A stretch of 64,000 nt of DNA from Rhodothermales bacterium. GTDB taxonomy: Bacteria > Bacteroidota > Rhodothermia > Rhodothermales > UBA10348. This document shows positions 52,242 to 61,349 of the stretch, piece after piece; position 1 is the first letter of the stretch; each line of letters starts with the position of its first letter. Under the pieces are notes generated by a model that was not told the origin of the DNA, did no database searches, and saw nothing but the letters and a program-made list of their open reading frames with translations. Position numbers and translations under genes: made by a program. Location: the NCBI GenBank assembly GCA_024711125.1, contig JANJTM010000068.1, positions 1 through 64,000 of the forward strand. The letters run 5' to 3'.

Positions 52242-53546
52242 TCAGGAAAGTACCGCGAGCGTGTACTCGTCGGTATCGACGATGCCGTCGTCGGCCACGC
52301 GGTCGAGCCGGACCGACGTGATCGTCCCCCGGGCCGGGCCGCCGGCAGCCGATCGCACCCGCAGGAAATTGTCGGTCAGCCCCGTGGTCGAGCCGTCGGG
52401 CTCGGGCGCCTCCCAGAGGACGGGGCGCTCGCGGCCGACGAACCGCGCGGCGAACGACCGGTGCAGGCGCTCGCCCAGTCCCGTGAGCACGCGATTCCTG
52501 CGCGAGCGTTCCGCCCGATCCACCCCGGATCCGAGTCCGGCCGCTACGGTGCCGGGCCGCTCGCTGTACGTGAAGACGTGCAGGTACGAAAGCTCGAGGC
52601 CGGCCACGAAGCGCGCCGTTTCCTCGAACGCATCGGGGGTTTCGGTCGGAAATCCGACGATCACGTCGGCCCCGATCGAGGCGTCGGGCACATGATCGCG
52701 GATCGCGCGCACGCGGTCTGCGAACACCTCCCGCCGGTACCGCCGCCGCATGGCGCCCAGGACCCGGTCGTCCCCGCTCTGCAGGGGTACGTGGAAATGG
52801 GGCTGGAAGGCGCGGGACCCCGCCACGAACGCGACGACGTCGTCGGTCAGGAGGTTCGGCTCGATCGACGAGATCCGGAATCGGGGGACGTCGGCCACCT
52901 GGTCGAGTGCCTGGAGCAGCGAGAGGAACGTGGACCCCGAGTCGAGGCCGTACAGGCCGATATTGACCCCGGTAAGCACGATCTCCGACGCTCCGTCCCG
53001 GGCCAGGCACCGGGCCCTGTCGACCAGTTCGCCGATGGAAGGGGACCGGCTCGCTCCCCGGGCCAGTGGAATCGTGCAGAAGGAACAGGAGTAATCGCAG
53101 CCGTCCTGCACCTTGAGGAATCCGCGGGTGCGGGATCCCCGGGCCGCTGCGTGCTCGAACGGCGCCTGGTTCATGCACGAGACGTCGATCTGCGTCCGCT
53201 CCGGGCGGGTCGCGTCTGCGAGGAGGCGGGGAAGCGCGGCCTTGTTCCTGTTTCCGACCACGACGTCGACGCCGTCGAGGCGACCCAGGTCGTCCGGTCG
53301 CAATTGGGCGTAGCATCCGGTGACCGCCACGATCGTGTCCGGACTCCCCGCCCGCGCGCGACGAACCGCCTGGCGGCACTTGCGCTCGGCTTCTTCGGTA
53401 ACCGAGCACGTGTTGATCACTACGGCATCAGCTGCTTCGCCGGACGGGACGACGGTCCAACCGGCCGCGGCAAAGGCCATTTCGAGCGAGCCCGACTCCG
53501 CGAAGTTGAGCTTGCAGCCGAAGGTGTGGATCGCTACGGTCGGCAC
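52242..53546 (-). CDS. mtaB: tRNA t6A37 methylthiotransferase MtaB
   Basis: MtaB adds a methylthio group to N6-threonylcarbamoyladenosine at tRNA position 37, using two iron-sulfur clusters. The 434-residue protein has the N-terminal UPF0004 cysteines (TFGCKLNFAES, NTCSVTEEAE, VTGCYAQL). The radical-SAM motif CxxxCxxC appears in DGCDYSCSFCTIPLARG (about residue 150), and a C-terminal TRAM-like segment ends the protein. The start is GTG at 53546. The sequence GCKLNFAES places it with MtaB rather than MiaB or RimO. It is divergent from psd, with an A/T-rich patch (TATTTTACG, 53582-53590) between them that could serve both. Confidence 0.93.
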   Translation of the reverse strand: MPTVAIHTFGCKLNFAESGSLEMAFAAAGWTVVPSGEAADAVVINTCSVTEEAERKCRQAVRRARAGSPDTIVAVTGCYAQLRPDDLGRLDGVDVVVGNRNKAALPRLLADATRPERTQIDVSCMNQAPFEHAAARGSRTRGFLKVQDGCDYSCSFCTIPLARGASRSPSIGELVDRARCLARDGASEIVLTGVNIGLYGLDSGSTFLSLLQALDQVADVPRFRISSIEPNLLTDDVVAFVAGSRAFQPHFHVPLQSGDDRVLGAMRRRYRREVFADRVRAIRDHVPDASIGADVIVGFPTETPDAFEETARFVAGLELSYLHVFTYSERPGTVAAGLGSGVDRAERSRRNRVLTGLGERLHRSFAARFVGRERPVLWEAPEPDGSTTGLTDNFLRVRSAAGGPARGTITSVRLDRVADDGIVDTDEYTLAVLS

Positions 53547-53629
53547 GTCGGGTTCCAGGTGCGCTGCGCGGGGGAAAGGGGTATTTTACGATTTCCGAGC
53601 CCCGGCTCCCCACCTGCCCGCACGCCAAC

Positions 53630-54298
53630 TTGTTCGCACGCGAAGGTCATGCGCTGATCGCCGGCGCCACGGTGATCTCTTTCCTGGTCGTCCTCATCGG
53701 GTTCCAGTTCTCGACCCCCGTCCGCATCGCCTCGGTCCTCTTCGCGGTTCTGCTCACGGGATTCCACCTCTGGTTCTTCCGCGATCCCGAGCGTACGCCC
53801 CCGGCTGACGCATCCGCCCTGCTCCTGGCACCCGCGGACGGCAAGGTCGTGGAAATCGTCGAGGAGCGGGATGCGCTCTACCACGACGCCGTGGTCCGTC
53901 GCATCTCGATCTTCCTGTCCCCGCTCAACGTGCACGTGAACCGTGCTCCCGCCGACGGGGTCATCGAGTTCGACCGGTACGTGTCGGGCGACTACCTCGT
54001 GGCCTGGCATCCCAAGGCCAGCGAACTCAACGAGCGGTCGCAGCTCGGCCTCCGGCATCCGTCCGGAACGAAGGTCCTCTTCAAGCAGATCGCCGGGGCG
54101 GTCGCGCGGCGCGTGGTCTACCACGTGACCGTGGGCGACACCCTGAAGGCCGGTGAGCGGTTCGGTATCGTCAAGTTCGGATCGCGCATGGACGTTCTCG
54201 TTCCGCTGGACATTCCGGTCTTCGTGAAGGTGGGCGATCGGGTCACGGCCGGCGAAACCGTGCTCGGACGCCTCGTTCCAGCGGGAGCCACACCCTGA
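53630..54298 (+). CDS. psd: Phosphatidylserine decarboxylase (short form)
   Basis: Psd turns phosphatidylserine into phosphatidylethanolamine at the inner membrane. The 222-residue short (archaeal/Bacteroidota-like) form has an N-terminal membrane helix pair (ALIAGATVISFLVVLIGF and IASVLFAVLLTGFHLWFF), the FLSPLNVHVNRAPADG active-site region, and the self-cleavage Gly-Ser in KFGSRMDVLVP that creates the pyruvoyl group. No ATG is available in frame; TTG at 53630 (followed by FAREGH) is the best start. The downstream pssA starts 7 nt after the stop, so both steps of the pathway are encoded together. Confidence 0.93.
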   Translation: MFAREGHALIAGATVISFLVVLIGFQFSTPVRIASVLFAVLLTGFHLWFFRDPERTPPADASALLLAPADGKVVEIVEERDALYHDAVVRRISIFLSPLNVHVNRAPADGVIEFDRYVSGDYLVAWHPKASELNERSQLGLRHPSGTKVLFKQIAGAVARRVVYHVTVGDTLKAGERFGIVKFGSRMDVLVPLDIPVFVKVGDRVTAGETVLGRLVPAGATP

Positions 54299-54305
54299 GC
54301 CATCG

Positions 54306-55154
54306 ATGAAAGGCCTGCGCAAGAAGGAAACCCGGCCGGGCCAGAAGCAGCGCCGCTTCCGACGGCGGCTCGATGCCTTCCGCCTGGCCCGGACGGGCGG
54401 AATCAAGCGCCGCATTCCCCGTGCCGCCGTGCCGTCGTTCTTCACGCTGATGAATCTCTTCAGCGGGTACCTGTCGATCGTGCAGGCCTACGACGGCAAC
54501 CTGCGTAACGCAGTGTGGCTCATCGTGCTGGCGGCATTCTTCGATCTCCTCGACGGCATGATGGCCCGGATCACCAACGGCCAGAGCCTGTTCGGCGTGG
54601 AGCTCGATTCGCTGGCCGACATCGTCTCGTTCGGCCTTGCGCCGAGCTTCATCCTCTACGTTTTCGGACTCCGGGACTCCGGCACGCTCGGGCTCGTGGT
54701 TTCCGGGCTTCCCGCCATTTGCGGCGCGGTGCGCCTCGCCCGCTTCAACGTCAATTTCGACGGGGAGAAACGTGACTATTTCATCGGCCTGCCGATCCCG
54801 GCCGCGGCCACCGCGCTCATGGCGGTGATCCTGGCCGTTCACGGCGACCAGTGGTACACCCGCGTCGGCCCCAGCGGATTCTCGATCCTCGTGCCGGTCG
54901 TCGTCGTGCTGTGCGCGCTGATGATCTCGAACATTCGGTTCGACACGATCCCGAAGCCGTCGCCTGCCTACCTCAAGGCGCACCCGGTAAAGTCCCTTGC
55001 GCATGTGGTCGGTTTCTTCCTCGTCGTGGTGCTGCAGCAGGTGGGTCTGCTGATCGTGATGTCCGTATACGTCGTCTCCGGGATCGCACGCTCGACGTGG
55101 GGGTTGATACAGGCGATCCGAACCATGGAACTGCCGGACGAACCGGCGTCCTGA
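54306..55154 (+). CDS. pssA: CDP-diacylglycerol-serine O-phosphatidyltransferase
   Basis: PssA makes phosphatidylserine from CDP-diacylglycerol and serine, the substrate for psd just upstream. The 282-residue protein has the CDP-alcohol phosphatidyltransferase motif from DGMMARITNG to ELDSLADIVSFG, with all conserved Asp, Gly and Ala-Arg positions (about residues 80-107). About seven hydrophobic helices follow. A basic N-terminal stretch of about 35 residues (KKETRPGQKQRRFRRR) precedes the first helix and may bind the membrane surface. Confidence 0.95.
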   Translation: MKGLRKKETRPGQKQRRFRRRLDAFRLARTGGIKRRIPRAAVPSFFTLMNLFSGYLSIVQAYDGNLRNAVWLIVLAAFFDLLDGMMARITNGQSLFGVELDSLADIVSFGLAPSFILYVFGLRDSGTLGLVVSGLPAICGAVRLARFNVNFDGEKRDYFIGLPIPAAATALMAVILAVHGDQWYTRVGPSGFSILVPVVVVLCALMISNIRFDTIPKPSPAYLKAHPVKSLAHVVGFFLVVVLQQVGLLIVMSVYVVSGIARSTWGLIQAIRTMELPDEPAS

Positions 55155-55173
55155 CCCTTCCGCCCGCTGCCCA

Positions 55174-55431
55174 ATGACGTTCAAGGCCAAGATCCGCGTG
55201 ACGCTCAGACCGTCCATCCTCGATCCCCAGGGCAAGGCGACCCATCACGCGTTGCACCAGCTGGGTTTTCACGGCGTCTCGGACGTGCGCATGGGCAAGT
55301 ACATCGAGTTGACCCTCGACGCGGCATCGGTCGAGGATGCCCGCGCGGTCGTGGCCGAGGCGGGGGCGAAACTGCTCTCGAACGCCGTCATGGAAGACGT
55401 GTCGTTCGATCTGGAGGTCGTCGCGTCCTGA
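55174..55431 (+). CDS. purS: Phosphoribosylformylglycinamidine synthase subunit PurS
   Basis: PurS is the small 85-residue linker subunit that joins PurQ and PurL in the fourth step of purine synthesis in organisms with split FGAM synthase. The sequence FKAKIRVTLRPSILDPQGKATHHALHQLG and VRMGKYIELTLDA are typical, and the length is exact. PurQ and PurL are not beside it, as they usually are. Instead the stop overlaps the start of clpS (TGATG), so purS and clpS are translationally coupled. Confidence 0.95.
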   Translation: MTFKAKIRVTLRPSILDPQGKATHHALHQLGFHGVSDVRMGKYIELTLDAASVEDARAVVAEAGAKLLSNAVMEDVSFDLEVVAS

Positions 55432-55775
55432 TGGCCGGCGCGTACGATCGACGTGCGCGGTCTCGGTGGATCGTCCAGGGTGCCGTGGCCGCCCCTGTAC
55501 GCGCCCGTCCGGCTCCGCAGGTACGGGTCGAGACCGAAGACGAGGTCGCGAGCCCGTGGCACGTGGTCCTGTTCAACGACGACGTGCATTCGTTCGAAGA
55601 AGTGATCGGGCAGCTCGTGAAGGCCACCCGGTGTTCGACCGACCGGGCGACGGAGCTGGCGTGGCAGGCCCACACGGAGGGCAAGGCCGTCGTATTCGAC
55701 GGGGAGTTCGCGGAATGCTACCGGGTCCAGGCCGTGCTCCAGGAAATCGCCCTGATCACGGAGCTCAGGGGTTGA
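55431..55775 (+). CDS. clpS: ATP-dependent Clp protease adaptor ClpS
   Basis: ClpS hands N-degron substrates to ClpAP/ClpCP. The 114-residue product has a variable N-terminal extension of about 40 residues and then the ClpS core: PWHVVLFNDDVHSFEEVI, with Asn-Asp-Asp in the substrate pocket, the helix VIGQLVKATRCSTDRATELAWQAHTEGKAVV, and the final VLQEIALITEL. The N-terminal extension is longer than in many homologues and contains several Arg residues. Confidence 0.93.
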   Translation: MAGAYDRRARSRWIVQGAVAAPVRARPAPQVRVETEDEVASPWHVVLFNDDVHSFEEVIGQLVKATRCSTDRATELAWQAHTEGKAVVFDGEFAECYRVQAVLQEIALITELRG

Positions 55776-55943
55776 TGCCCGGGTCGCGGCGGCGGCGTTC
55801 CACCGGAAAAGCGGGCCGCCGGCCGGAAGACTTTTCTCGATTCCGGTCTCCTCGGGGGCTACGGCGACCCTGCGCGTGACCCCGATCCCGCGCTTGGCAC
55901 GGATGTTGGCCGCAGAACCGGCGCACCCAACACGATACCTTCC

Positions 55944-56657
55944 ATGAGCCCTCGCCGCATCGCCCTCCTCGTTGCGCTGCTCTCGGTCTTCGCAGGGACC
56001 GCCACCGCACGCCAGGTCGAAACCGGTTTCGCCAGCTGGTACAACCGGGGCTTTCACGGCCTGCGGACCGCAAACGGGGAAACCTACGACCACGAAGCCC
56101 TCACGGCCGCCCATCGCACCCTTCCTTTCGGCACACACGTCCGCGTCACCCGGCTCGATACGGGCGCGAACGTCGTCGTGCGCATCAACGACCGGATGCC
56201 CGAAGGTCCCGGTCACGTCATCGATCTCTCGGGTGCGGCCGCCCGGCAGCTCGAACTGCTCCGGGTGGGAGTTTCCCGCGTCAGCCTGGAGGTAGTTCCG
56301 GCCCGTGATGCGGCAACAGCGGCACCGCCGCCGAGGCCGAACCGGCCCGACCAGGCGGCGACGCCGCGACCGGATCCGCCGGCGGGCGTCGCGGCGCCTG
56401 TTCCGGTCCCTGCCGAATCGGGCGCGACGTCGGCCCGCGCGTCCGGATACACCCTGCAGATCGGCGCCTTCACGCGCATCGACACGGCGCGGATGCTCGC
56501 CGCGCAGTACGAGCGAGCCTACGTAGTCGCCACGGGGGCATCGACCGGAGCGCGATACCGGGTGTTCTTCGGCTCGTTCGCAGACGCCGTCGCGGCGCGG
56601 GCTGAACAGGCCAGGCTCTGGGAGCACGGTCAGGATTCGGTACTTCGCCCTCTCTGA
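55944..56657 (+). CDS. rlpA: RlpA-like septal ring lytic transglycosylase/lipoprotein-like protein
   Basis: RlpA cleaves denuded glycan strands at division septa. This 237-residue exported form has a signal peptide (cleavage near TATARQ, residue 23) and no lipobox Cys. A double-psi beta-barrel follows: TGFASWYNRGFHGLRTANGE, the motif HRTLPFGTHVRVTRL, and VVRINDRMPEGPGHVIDLS with the catalytic Asp region. A Pro/Ala-rich linker (about 120-160) leads to a C-terminal SPOR domain (YTLQIGAFTRIDTARMLAAQ) that binds septal peptidoglycan. Confidence 0.92.
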   Translation: MSPRRIALLVALLSVFAGTATARQVETGFASWYNRGFHGLRTANGETYDHEALTAAHRTLPFGTHVRVTRLDTGANVVVRINDRMPEGPGHVIDLSGAAARQLELLRVGVSRVSLEVVPARDAATAAPPPRPNRPDQAATPRPDPPAGVAAPVPVPAESGATSARASGYTLQIGAFTRIDTARMLAAQYERAYVVATGASTGARYRVFFGSFADAVAARAEQARLWEHGQDSVLRPL

Positions 56658-56779
56658 TCGAGGGAGGTGCGCATTCGGACATCGCCACGGGGCGGGTATT
56701 GTCCCGTTTCCATAGAGGGTCCACCGCGGACCCCGGGAGGGCATCCGGCCGACGCCGGGTGCCCTTCGTACCTTCCGGC

Positions 56780-57433
56780 ATGCAGACCCCACACGATCCC
56801 ACGGGCCATTCCGATGCCTATCGTCGGCCTTCGGCCCGGGCGACCGCAGAGACCCGGGTCAAGGGATCCCGGTTCTTCGCCGAGGTGATTCCCGTCAGGG
56901 ACCCGGCAGGGGCCGGAGCCGGCCTCGACGGGGTCCGGCGTCGATGGCACGACGCGACCCACCACTGCTCGGCGTGGCGCCTCGGCCCTGCCGGGTCTCC
57001 GTTCCGGTTCGACGACGACGGCGAACCCTCCGGGTCGGCAGGACTTCCGATCCTCCGCCAGATCGAAGCCGCGGCATTGTTTGACGCCCTGGTCGTGGTG
57101 ACGCGCTGGTTCGGCGGAACGAAGCTCGGCACCGGGGGGCTGGTGCGTGCCTACGGCGACGCGGCCCGGGAGGCGCTGATGGCGGTTCCCGTGGAAGAGT
57201 GCATCCTGCGCGTGCGGTTCGTGGTCGACTACGCGTTCGAGGACACCTCGCCGGCCCTGCACTGCCTGACGCGCTTCGATATCGAGCGTGGCGAGCTGCA
57301 CTACGACGAGCGGACCCGGCTGGAGGCGGCCGTGCGCTCATCCCAGGCCGACGCATTCGAAAAGGCGTGGGTCGAAGCCCTGCGCGGTCGCGGCGGTATC
57401 CGGCGCGTGACCGCCGACGGAACTACGGCTTGA
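56780..57433 (+). CDS. YigZ/IMPACT-family protein
   Basis: This is a 217-residue protein of the YigZ/UPF0029 family (bacterial relatives of IMPACT, which affects the translation-linked Gcn2 pathway in eukaryotes). Signatures are [48 protein letters not shown] and [23 protein letters not shown]. The last is the near-invariant heart of the family. A C-terminal DUF1949-like domain is partly present. The molecular role in bacteria is not established. The gene ends inside the opposing rnhA gene, overlapping it by 11 nt tail to tail. Confidence 0.92.
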   Translation: MQTPHDPTGHSDAYRRPSARATAETRVKGSRFFAEVIPVRDPAGAGAGLDGVRRRWHDATHHCSAWRLGPAGSPFRFDDDGEPSGSAGLPILRQIEAAALFDALVVVTRWFGGTKLGTGGLVRAYGDAAREALMAVPVEECILRVRFVVDYAFEDTSPALHCLTRFDIERGELHYDERTRLEAAVRSSQADAFEKAWVEALRGRGGIRRVTADGTTA

Positions 57434-57902
57434 ACGCCTGCATGGCCTTGACCGCCAACTCGTCGGCCCGGTTGTTCAGGGCGTCGTCGGCGTGCCCCTT
57501 CACCTTGACGAACCGCACCTCGTGTCGCTCCATTCCGGCGAGCAGCGCTTCCCAGAGGTCCCGGTTCTTCACGGGTTTGCGGTCGGCGGTCAGCCATCCG
57601 CGCCGCTTCCAGTTGTCGATCCACCGCTCGGTGAACGCGTTGGAGACGTAGGCCGAGTCGGTATGCACGGTCACGCGGCACGGTTCGCGCAGCGCGGCGA
57701 GAGCCTGTACCACGCCCATGAGTTCCATGCGGTTGTTCGTCGTGGCCGGTTCCCCTCCAGAGAGCTCCCGCTCGGCCGACCCGTGGCGCAGGATCGCCGC
57801 CCACCCCCCGGGCCCGGGGTTTCCGGAGCACGCTCCGTCCGTATACACGATGACTTCCTTCACCGGAGGAATCCCGAGGCTCGCGTTGCGGTTGACGACC
57901 AT
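57423..57902 (-). CDS. rnhA: Ribonuclease HI
   Basis: RNase HI degrades the RNA strand of RNA-DNA hybrids. The four catalytic carboxylates are present: Asp in [15 protein letters not shown], Glu in [13 protein letters not shown], Asp in [12 protein letters not shown], and Asp in [13 protein letters not shown]. The basic protrusion [12 protein letters not shown] of the type-I enzyme is there. I start at ATG 57902, preceded by GAGGAGG two bases upstream, a strong but very close ribosome site; GTG at the Val of [10 protein letters not shown] is a possible alternative. It overlaps the end of the YigZ-family gene by 11 nt and is divergent from obg. Confidence 0.95.
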   Translation of the reverse strand: MVVNRNASLGIPPVKEVIVYTDGACSGNPGPGGWAAILRHGSAERELSGGEPATTNNRMELMGVVQALAALREPCRVTVHTDSAYVSNAFTERWIDNWKRRGWLTADRKPVKNRDLWEALLAGMERHEVRFVKVKGHADDALNNRADELAVKAMQAFKP

Positions 57903-57961
57903 TCCTCCTCTATAGGGGGAAGGCCATCCGAAGCGGACGCGGCGGCGAGGTTCCGCCATCC

Positions 57962-58972
57962 ATGAAATTCGTCGACTACGTAACGATCACCGTGCGCAGC
58001 GGGAAAGGGGGCGCGGGCTCGACCTCGTTCCGACGCGCGAAGTACGAACCGCGCGGGGGCCCGGACGGCGGGGACGGCGGTGCCGGGGGATCGGTGATCC
58101 TGCGGGGGGACCGGCAGCTGTACACGCTCCTGGACCTGCGCTACAATCGCCACCACTTCGCGCAGGGCGGACAATCCGGCGCGGGCGCCCTCAAGACCGG
58201 AAAGAGCGGCGACGACATCGTGCTGCGCGTGCCGCTCGGTACCGTCGCGCTCGACACGGACACCGGAGACGTGCTCGGCGAGGTCACCGACATCGGCCAG
58301 GAACTCGTGCTGGCCAAGGGCGGGCGCGGAGGCAAGGGCAACACCTTTTTCAAGACATCGACCAACCGGGCGCCGCACTACGCGCAGCCCGGCGAGGACG
58401 GCGAGGAGCGCAACGTCACGCTCGAACTCAAGCTCATGGCCGACGTCGGGCTCGTCGGATTTCCCAACGCGGGCAAGAGCACCCTCGTATCGTCGGTTTC
58501 GGCCGCTCGCCCCAAGATCGCAGACTACCCGTTCACGACGCTCGAGCCCAGCCTCGGTGTCGTCGGTGTGGGTGAGTTCCGGTCCTTCGTGATCGCCGAC
58601 ATCCCCGGCATCATCGAAGGGGCGAGCGAAGGGCGGGGGCTCGGACTCAGGTTCCTCAAGCACATCGAACGCAACGCCGTGCTGCTGTTCGTCATCCCGG
58701 TGACCGACGAGAAGCCGGCCGCGAGTTTCCGAGTGCTGCTCGGGGAGCTGGAGGCCTTCTCGGACGAACTGATGGACAAGCCCCGCCTGGTCGCGCTCTC
58801 CAAGATCGATCTGCTTCCGCCCGACGAACGGGAACGCACCGTGAAGAAGATCGCCCGTTCGTTCGGGAAGGGCGTGGACGTGGTCGCGATCTCGGCGGTG
58901 TCGGGCGAAGGCATGGAGGAACTGAAATTCGATCTCTGGCGCCGCCTGGAGGCGCTCAGGGCCGAGTCGTGA
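57962..58972 (+). CDS. obg: Obg/CgtA GTPase
   Basis: Obg is an essential GTPase linked to 50S ribosome maturation and the stringent response. The 336-residue protein has the N-terminal glycine-rich Obg fold (residues 1-158; [29 protein letters not shown]). The G domain has G1 GFPNAGKST (about 166), G3 [10 protein letters not shown]4-like SKID and G5 SAVSGEG. The C-terminal variable domain of longer forms is absent. It opens a tight run: dprA starts 7 nt later and rluD 4 nt after that. Confidence 0.96.
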   Translation: MKFVDYVTITVRSGKGGAGSTSFRRAKYEPRGGPDGGDGGAGGSVILRGDRQLYTLLDLRYNRHHFAQGGQSGAGALKTGKSGDDIVLRVPLGTVALDTDTGDVLGEVTDIGQELVLAKGGRGGKGNTFFKTSTNRAPHYAQPGEDGEERNVTLELKLMADVGLVGFPNAGKSTLVSSVSAARPKIADYPFTTLEPSLGVVGVGEFRSFVIADIPGIIEGASEGRGLGLRFLKHIERNAVLLFVIPVTDEKPAASFRVLLGELEAFSDELMDKPRLVALSKIDLLPPDERERTVKKIARSFGKGVDVVAISAVSGEGMEELKFDLWRRLEALRAES

Positions 58973-58979
58973 TCGTCCG

Positions 58980-60089
58980 ATGCGGGCCGTCGCCGATTTC
59001 CTGCTGCGCCTTGCGCGCGTCGAGCGACTGGGCGCGCTGCGAATGGGCCGGCTGCTCAGGAACGCGGAGTGCGACGTCTGCGCCCGACCGGACCCGTGCT
59101 TCGAAACCTTGGCCGCCGCCGCGGGGCTCGGGCCCGGCGGTGCCGCGGCGATCGCCCGTGCGATGGCGTTCGACACCTCGCCGCTCTGGGAAGCAGCCGA
59201 GCGATGCGGAGCCCGGGCCGTCACCTGGTGCGATGACGACTATCCGACCGGGTTACGGCGCATGAGCGACCCCCCGGGGCTGCTCTGGGTCCGCGGAACG
59301 CTTCCGCATCCCGACTCCCGTCTCGTCGCCGTGGTGGGCACGCGGAAAGCCACGCCGTACGGACGGGCCATGGCCCGGGCGCTGGGAGAGTTCCTGGTGC
59401 GGAACGGCGTCGGGGTCGTCAGCGGGCTCGCCCGCGGCATCGACGGCGAAGCCCATCGCGGCGCGCTGGCGGGCAGGGGATGGACGGGCGCGGTGCTCGG
59501 GTGCGGCATCGACCGGATCTACCCTCCCGAGCATCGCGGACTCGCCGTCGAGATGCTCGGGCAGGGCGCCATCGTCTCGGAGTTCGACCCCGGTGAGCGA
59601 TCGGCCGCGCATAACTTTCCGCGGCGAAACCGGATCATCGCCGGGCTGTGCGGTTCGACCGTGGTCGTCGAGGCCGGCGAAAAGGGCGGCGCGCAGATCA
59701 CCGCGAGGCTGGCACGCGACTACGAGCGCGAGGTTTTCGCCATACCGGGTCCGTTGACCAGCCCGTCGAGCCGGGGTTGCCACGATCTCGTCCGGTCCGA
59801 CGTTGCGCGGCTCGTTTCGCGATTCGAGGACATCCTCGGGGAGACCTGGGTCGACATGGCCCCCTTGTCGCCTCCGGAACGGCTCGCCGAGGTCGAATCG
59901 GCCCTTCTCAGGGCGGTCGGACCCGTCGGAACCGGTCTGGAGGCTCTTTGTGACGCTACCGGGATGGAGCATTCCGCGGCGCTAGTGACGTTGCTCGACC
60001 TGGAATTGCGGGGTTACGTGCTGCAGGTGCCCGGCCGGCAGTTCCTGCGCACCGCGCTGGCCGACCGCGCCGCCCCGTTCGTATCGTGA
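58980..60089 (+). CDS. dprA: DNA-processing protein DprA
   Basis: DprA binds incoming single-stranded DNA during natural transformation and loads RecA. The 369-residue protein has an N-terminal helical (SAM-like) region, then the Rossmann fold: VAVVGTRKATPYGRAMA, GLARGIDGEAHRGAL, GCGIDRIYPPEH, FPRRNRIIAGL, VVEAGEKGGAQITARLA. A C-terminal winged-helix (DML1-like, ATGMEHSAALVTLLDLELRGYVLQVPG) follows. Presence of dprA alone does not prove competence, since it also occurs in non-competent bacteria. Confidence 0.95.
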   Translation: MRAVADFLLRLARVERLGALRMGRLLRNAECDVCARPDPCFETLAAAAGLGPGGAAAIARAMAFDTSPLWEAAERCGARAVTWCDDDYPTGLRRMSDPPGLLWVRGTLPHPDSRLVAVVGTRKATPYGRAMARALGEFLVRNGVGVVSGLARGIDGEAHRGALAGRGWTGAVLGCGIDRIYPPEHRGLAVEMLGQGAIVSEFDPGERSAAHNFPRRNRIIAGLCGSTVVVEAGEKGGAQITARLARDYEREVFAIPGPLTSPSSRGCHDLVRSDVARLVSRFEDILGETWVDMAPLSPPERLAEVESALLRAVGPVGTGLEALCDATGMEHSAALVTLLDLELRGYVLQVPGRQFLRTALADRAAPFVS

Positions 60090-60093
60090 CGGA

Positions 60094-61173
60094 ATGAAGG
60101 AACCCGAGAAACAGGAAACCGTGCTCGATATCCCGGTGCCGCCGGGGTACCGGGGTGCCGAGCGTCTCGACGTCTACGTGACGCGATCGATCGAGAACGC
60201 CTCGCGTGCGAAGGTGCAGAAAGCGATTCGCGACGGCATGGTCTCGGTCTCCGGGGTCGTCGTGACGCGAGGGTCGCACGTCGTTCAGGCCGGTGAGCGT
60301 ATCGAGTGCCGCGTAATGCGGCCGCCGCCCATCGAGGTGGCTCCGGAGCCGATCCCGCTGTCGATCGTCTTCGAGGACGACCATCTCATCGTGCTCGACA
60401 AGCCGGCGGGACTCGTCGTGCACCCGGCCTACGGAAACCGCACCGGAACACTCGTCAACGCGCTGCTCTACCACGTGGGTGCCGGCCCCATCGCGCTGGA
60501 CGACGGCGCGGATGACGACGGCGAAGAACCGGACGTCGAAGGGCTCTCCGGGGTGAACGCCGTGCCGAGGTACTCGGGAGACCCGGCGATCCGTCCGGGG
60601 ATCGTGCACCGGCTCGACAAGGATACCTCGGGCCTGATGGTGGTCGCCAAGGATGACGTCACCCATCGCCGTTTGGCGAAGCAGTTCGCCGACCGCACGA
60701 TCCGCCGACGGTACGAGGCGATCGCCTGGGGACATTTCGATCCGCCGGAAGGGCGGGTCGAAGCCGCGATCGGCAGGGATCCGCGCGACCGGAAGAGGAT
60801 GGCCGTGGTGAAGGGCGCAAAATTCGCGGCAACCCGCTACGAAACGCTCGAGCGCCTCGAATACACCTCGCGCGTCGCGTTCCGACTGGAGACCGGGCGA
60901 ACCCACCAGATCCGGGTCCATTCGCGGTTCCTTGGGCATCCCATCGTCGGGGATTCCACGTACGGAGGTGACCGGATCGCGCTGGGACCCGATACGCAGC
61001 GACGCCGGGCGTATTGGCGCAACCTGTTCGCCCTGATGCCGCGCCAGGCGCTGCATGCGGCCACCCTGGGATTCAGGCACCCGGCGACGGGAGAGGACCT
61101 GGACTTCGAGGCCACCCTGCCGGCCGACATGGCAGAGGTGCTGAAGCGCCTTCGAAGCGGGGATCCGGGGTAA
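60094..61173 (+). CDS. rluD: RluA/RluD-family pseudouridine synthase
   Basis: This enzyme converts uridine to pseudouridine in 23S rRNA; RluD targets helix 69. The 359-residue protein has an N-terminal S4 RNA-binding domain (LDVYVTRSIENASRAKVQKAIRDGMVSVSG). The catalytic core has the Asp motif PGIVHRLDKDTSGLMVVAK, then FADRTIRRRYEAI and TGRTHQIRVHSRFLGHPIVGD. Between VNALLYHVG and the Asp motif is an acidic insertion of about 30 residues (DDGADDDGEEPDVEG) that is longer than usual. The RluD branch is inferred from length and the S4 domain. Confidence 0.92.
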   Translation: MKEPEKQETVLDIPVPPGYRGAERLDVYVTRSIENASRAKVQKAIRDGMVSVSGVVVTRGSHVVQAGERIECRVMRPPPIEVAPEPIPLSIVFEDDHLIVLDKPAGLVVHPAYGNRTGTLVNALLYHVGAGPIALDDGADDDGEEPDVEGLSGVNAVPRYSGDPAIRPGIVHRLDKDTSGLMVVAKDDVTHRRLAKQFADRTIRRRYEAIAWGHFDPPEGRVEAAIGRDPRDRKRMAVVKGAKFAATRYETLERLEYTSRVAFRLETGRTHQIRVHSRFLGHPIVGDSTYGGDRIALGPDTQRRRAYWRNLFALMPRQALHAATLGFRHPATGEDLDFEATLPADMAEVLKRLRSGDPG

Positions 61174-61349
61174 CGGTCGCGAGGGCCGGTCCCTGGAAAT
61201 CCGGGCGAGGAATTCAAGTACGTCCAGGGTCCGTGCGTTGCGGCGGGCGGGTTGCGGGGCGTAGTATCAAAGGTTCCGGTCTGCATTCGGCGGTTTTTGC
61301 TCCATTCGCAGTCCGGTTGCCCTGTCCGTCCGCCTCCCCGGTCCCCGAC

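Noticed and set aside
55936-55943. TACCTTCC as a promoter for rlpA
   Set aside because: It ends directly before the ATG, so transcription would begin inside the gene; no -33 partner lies at the right distance.
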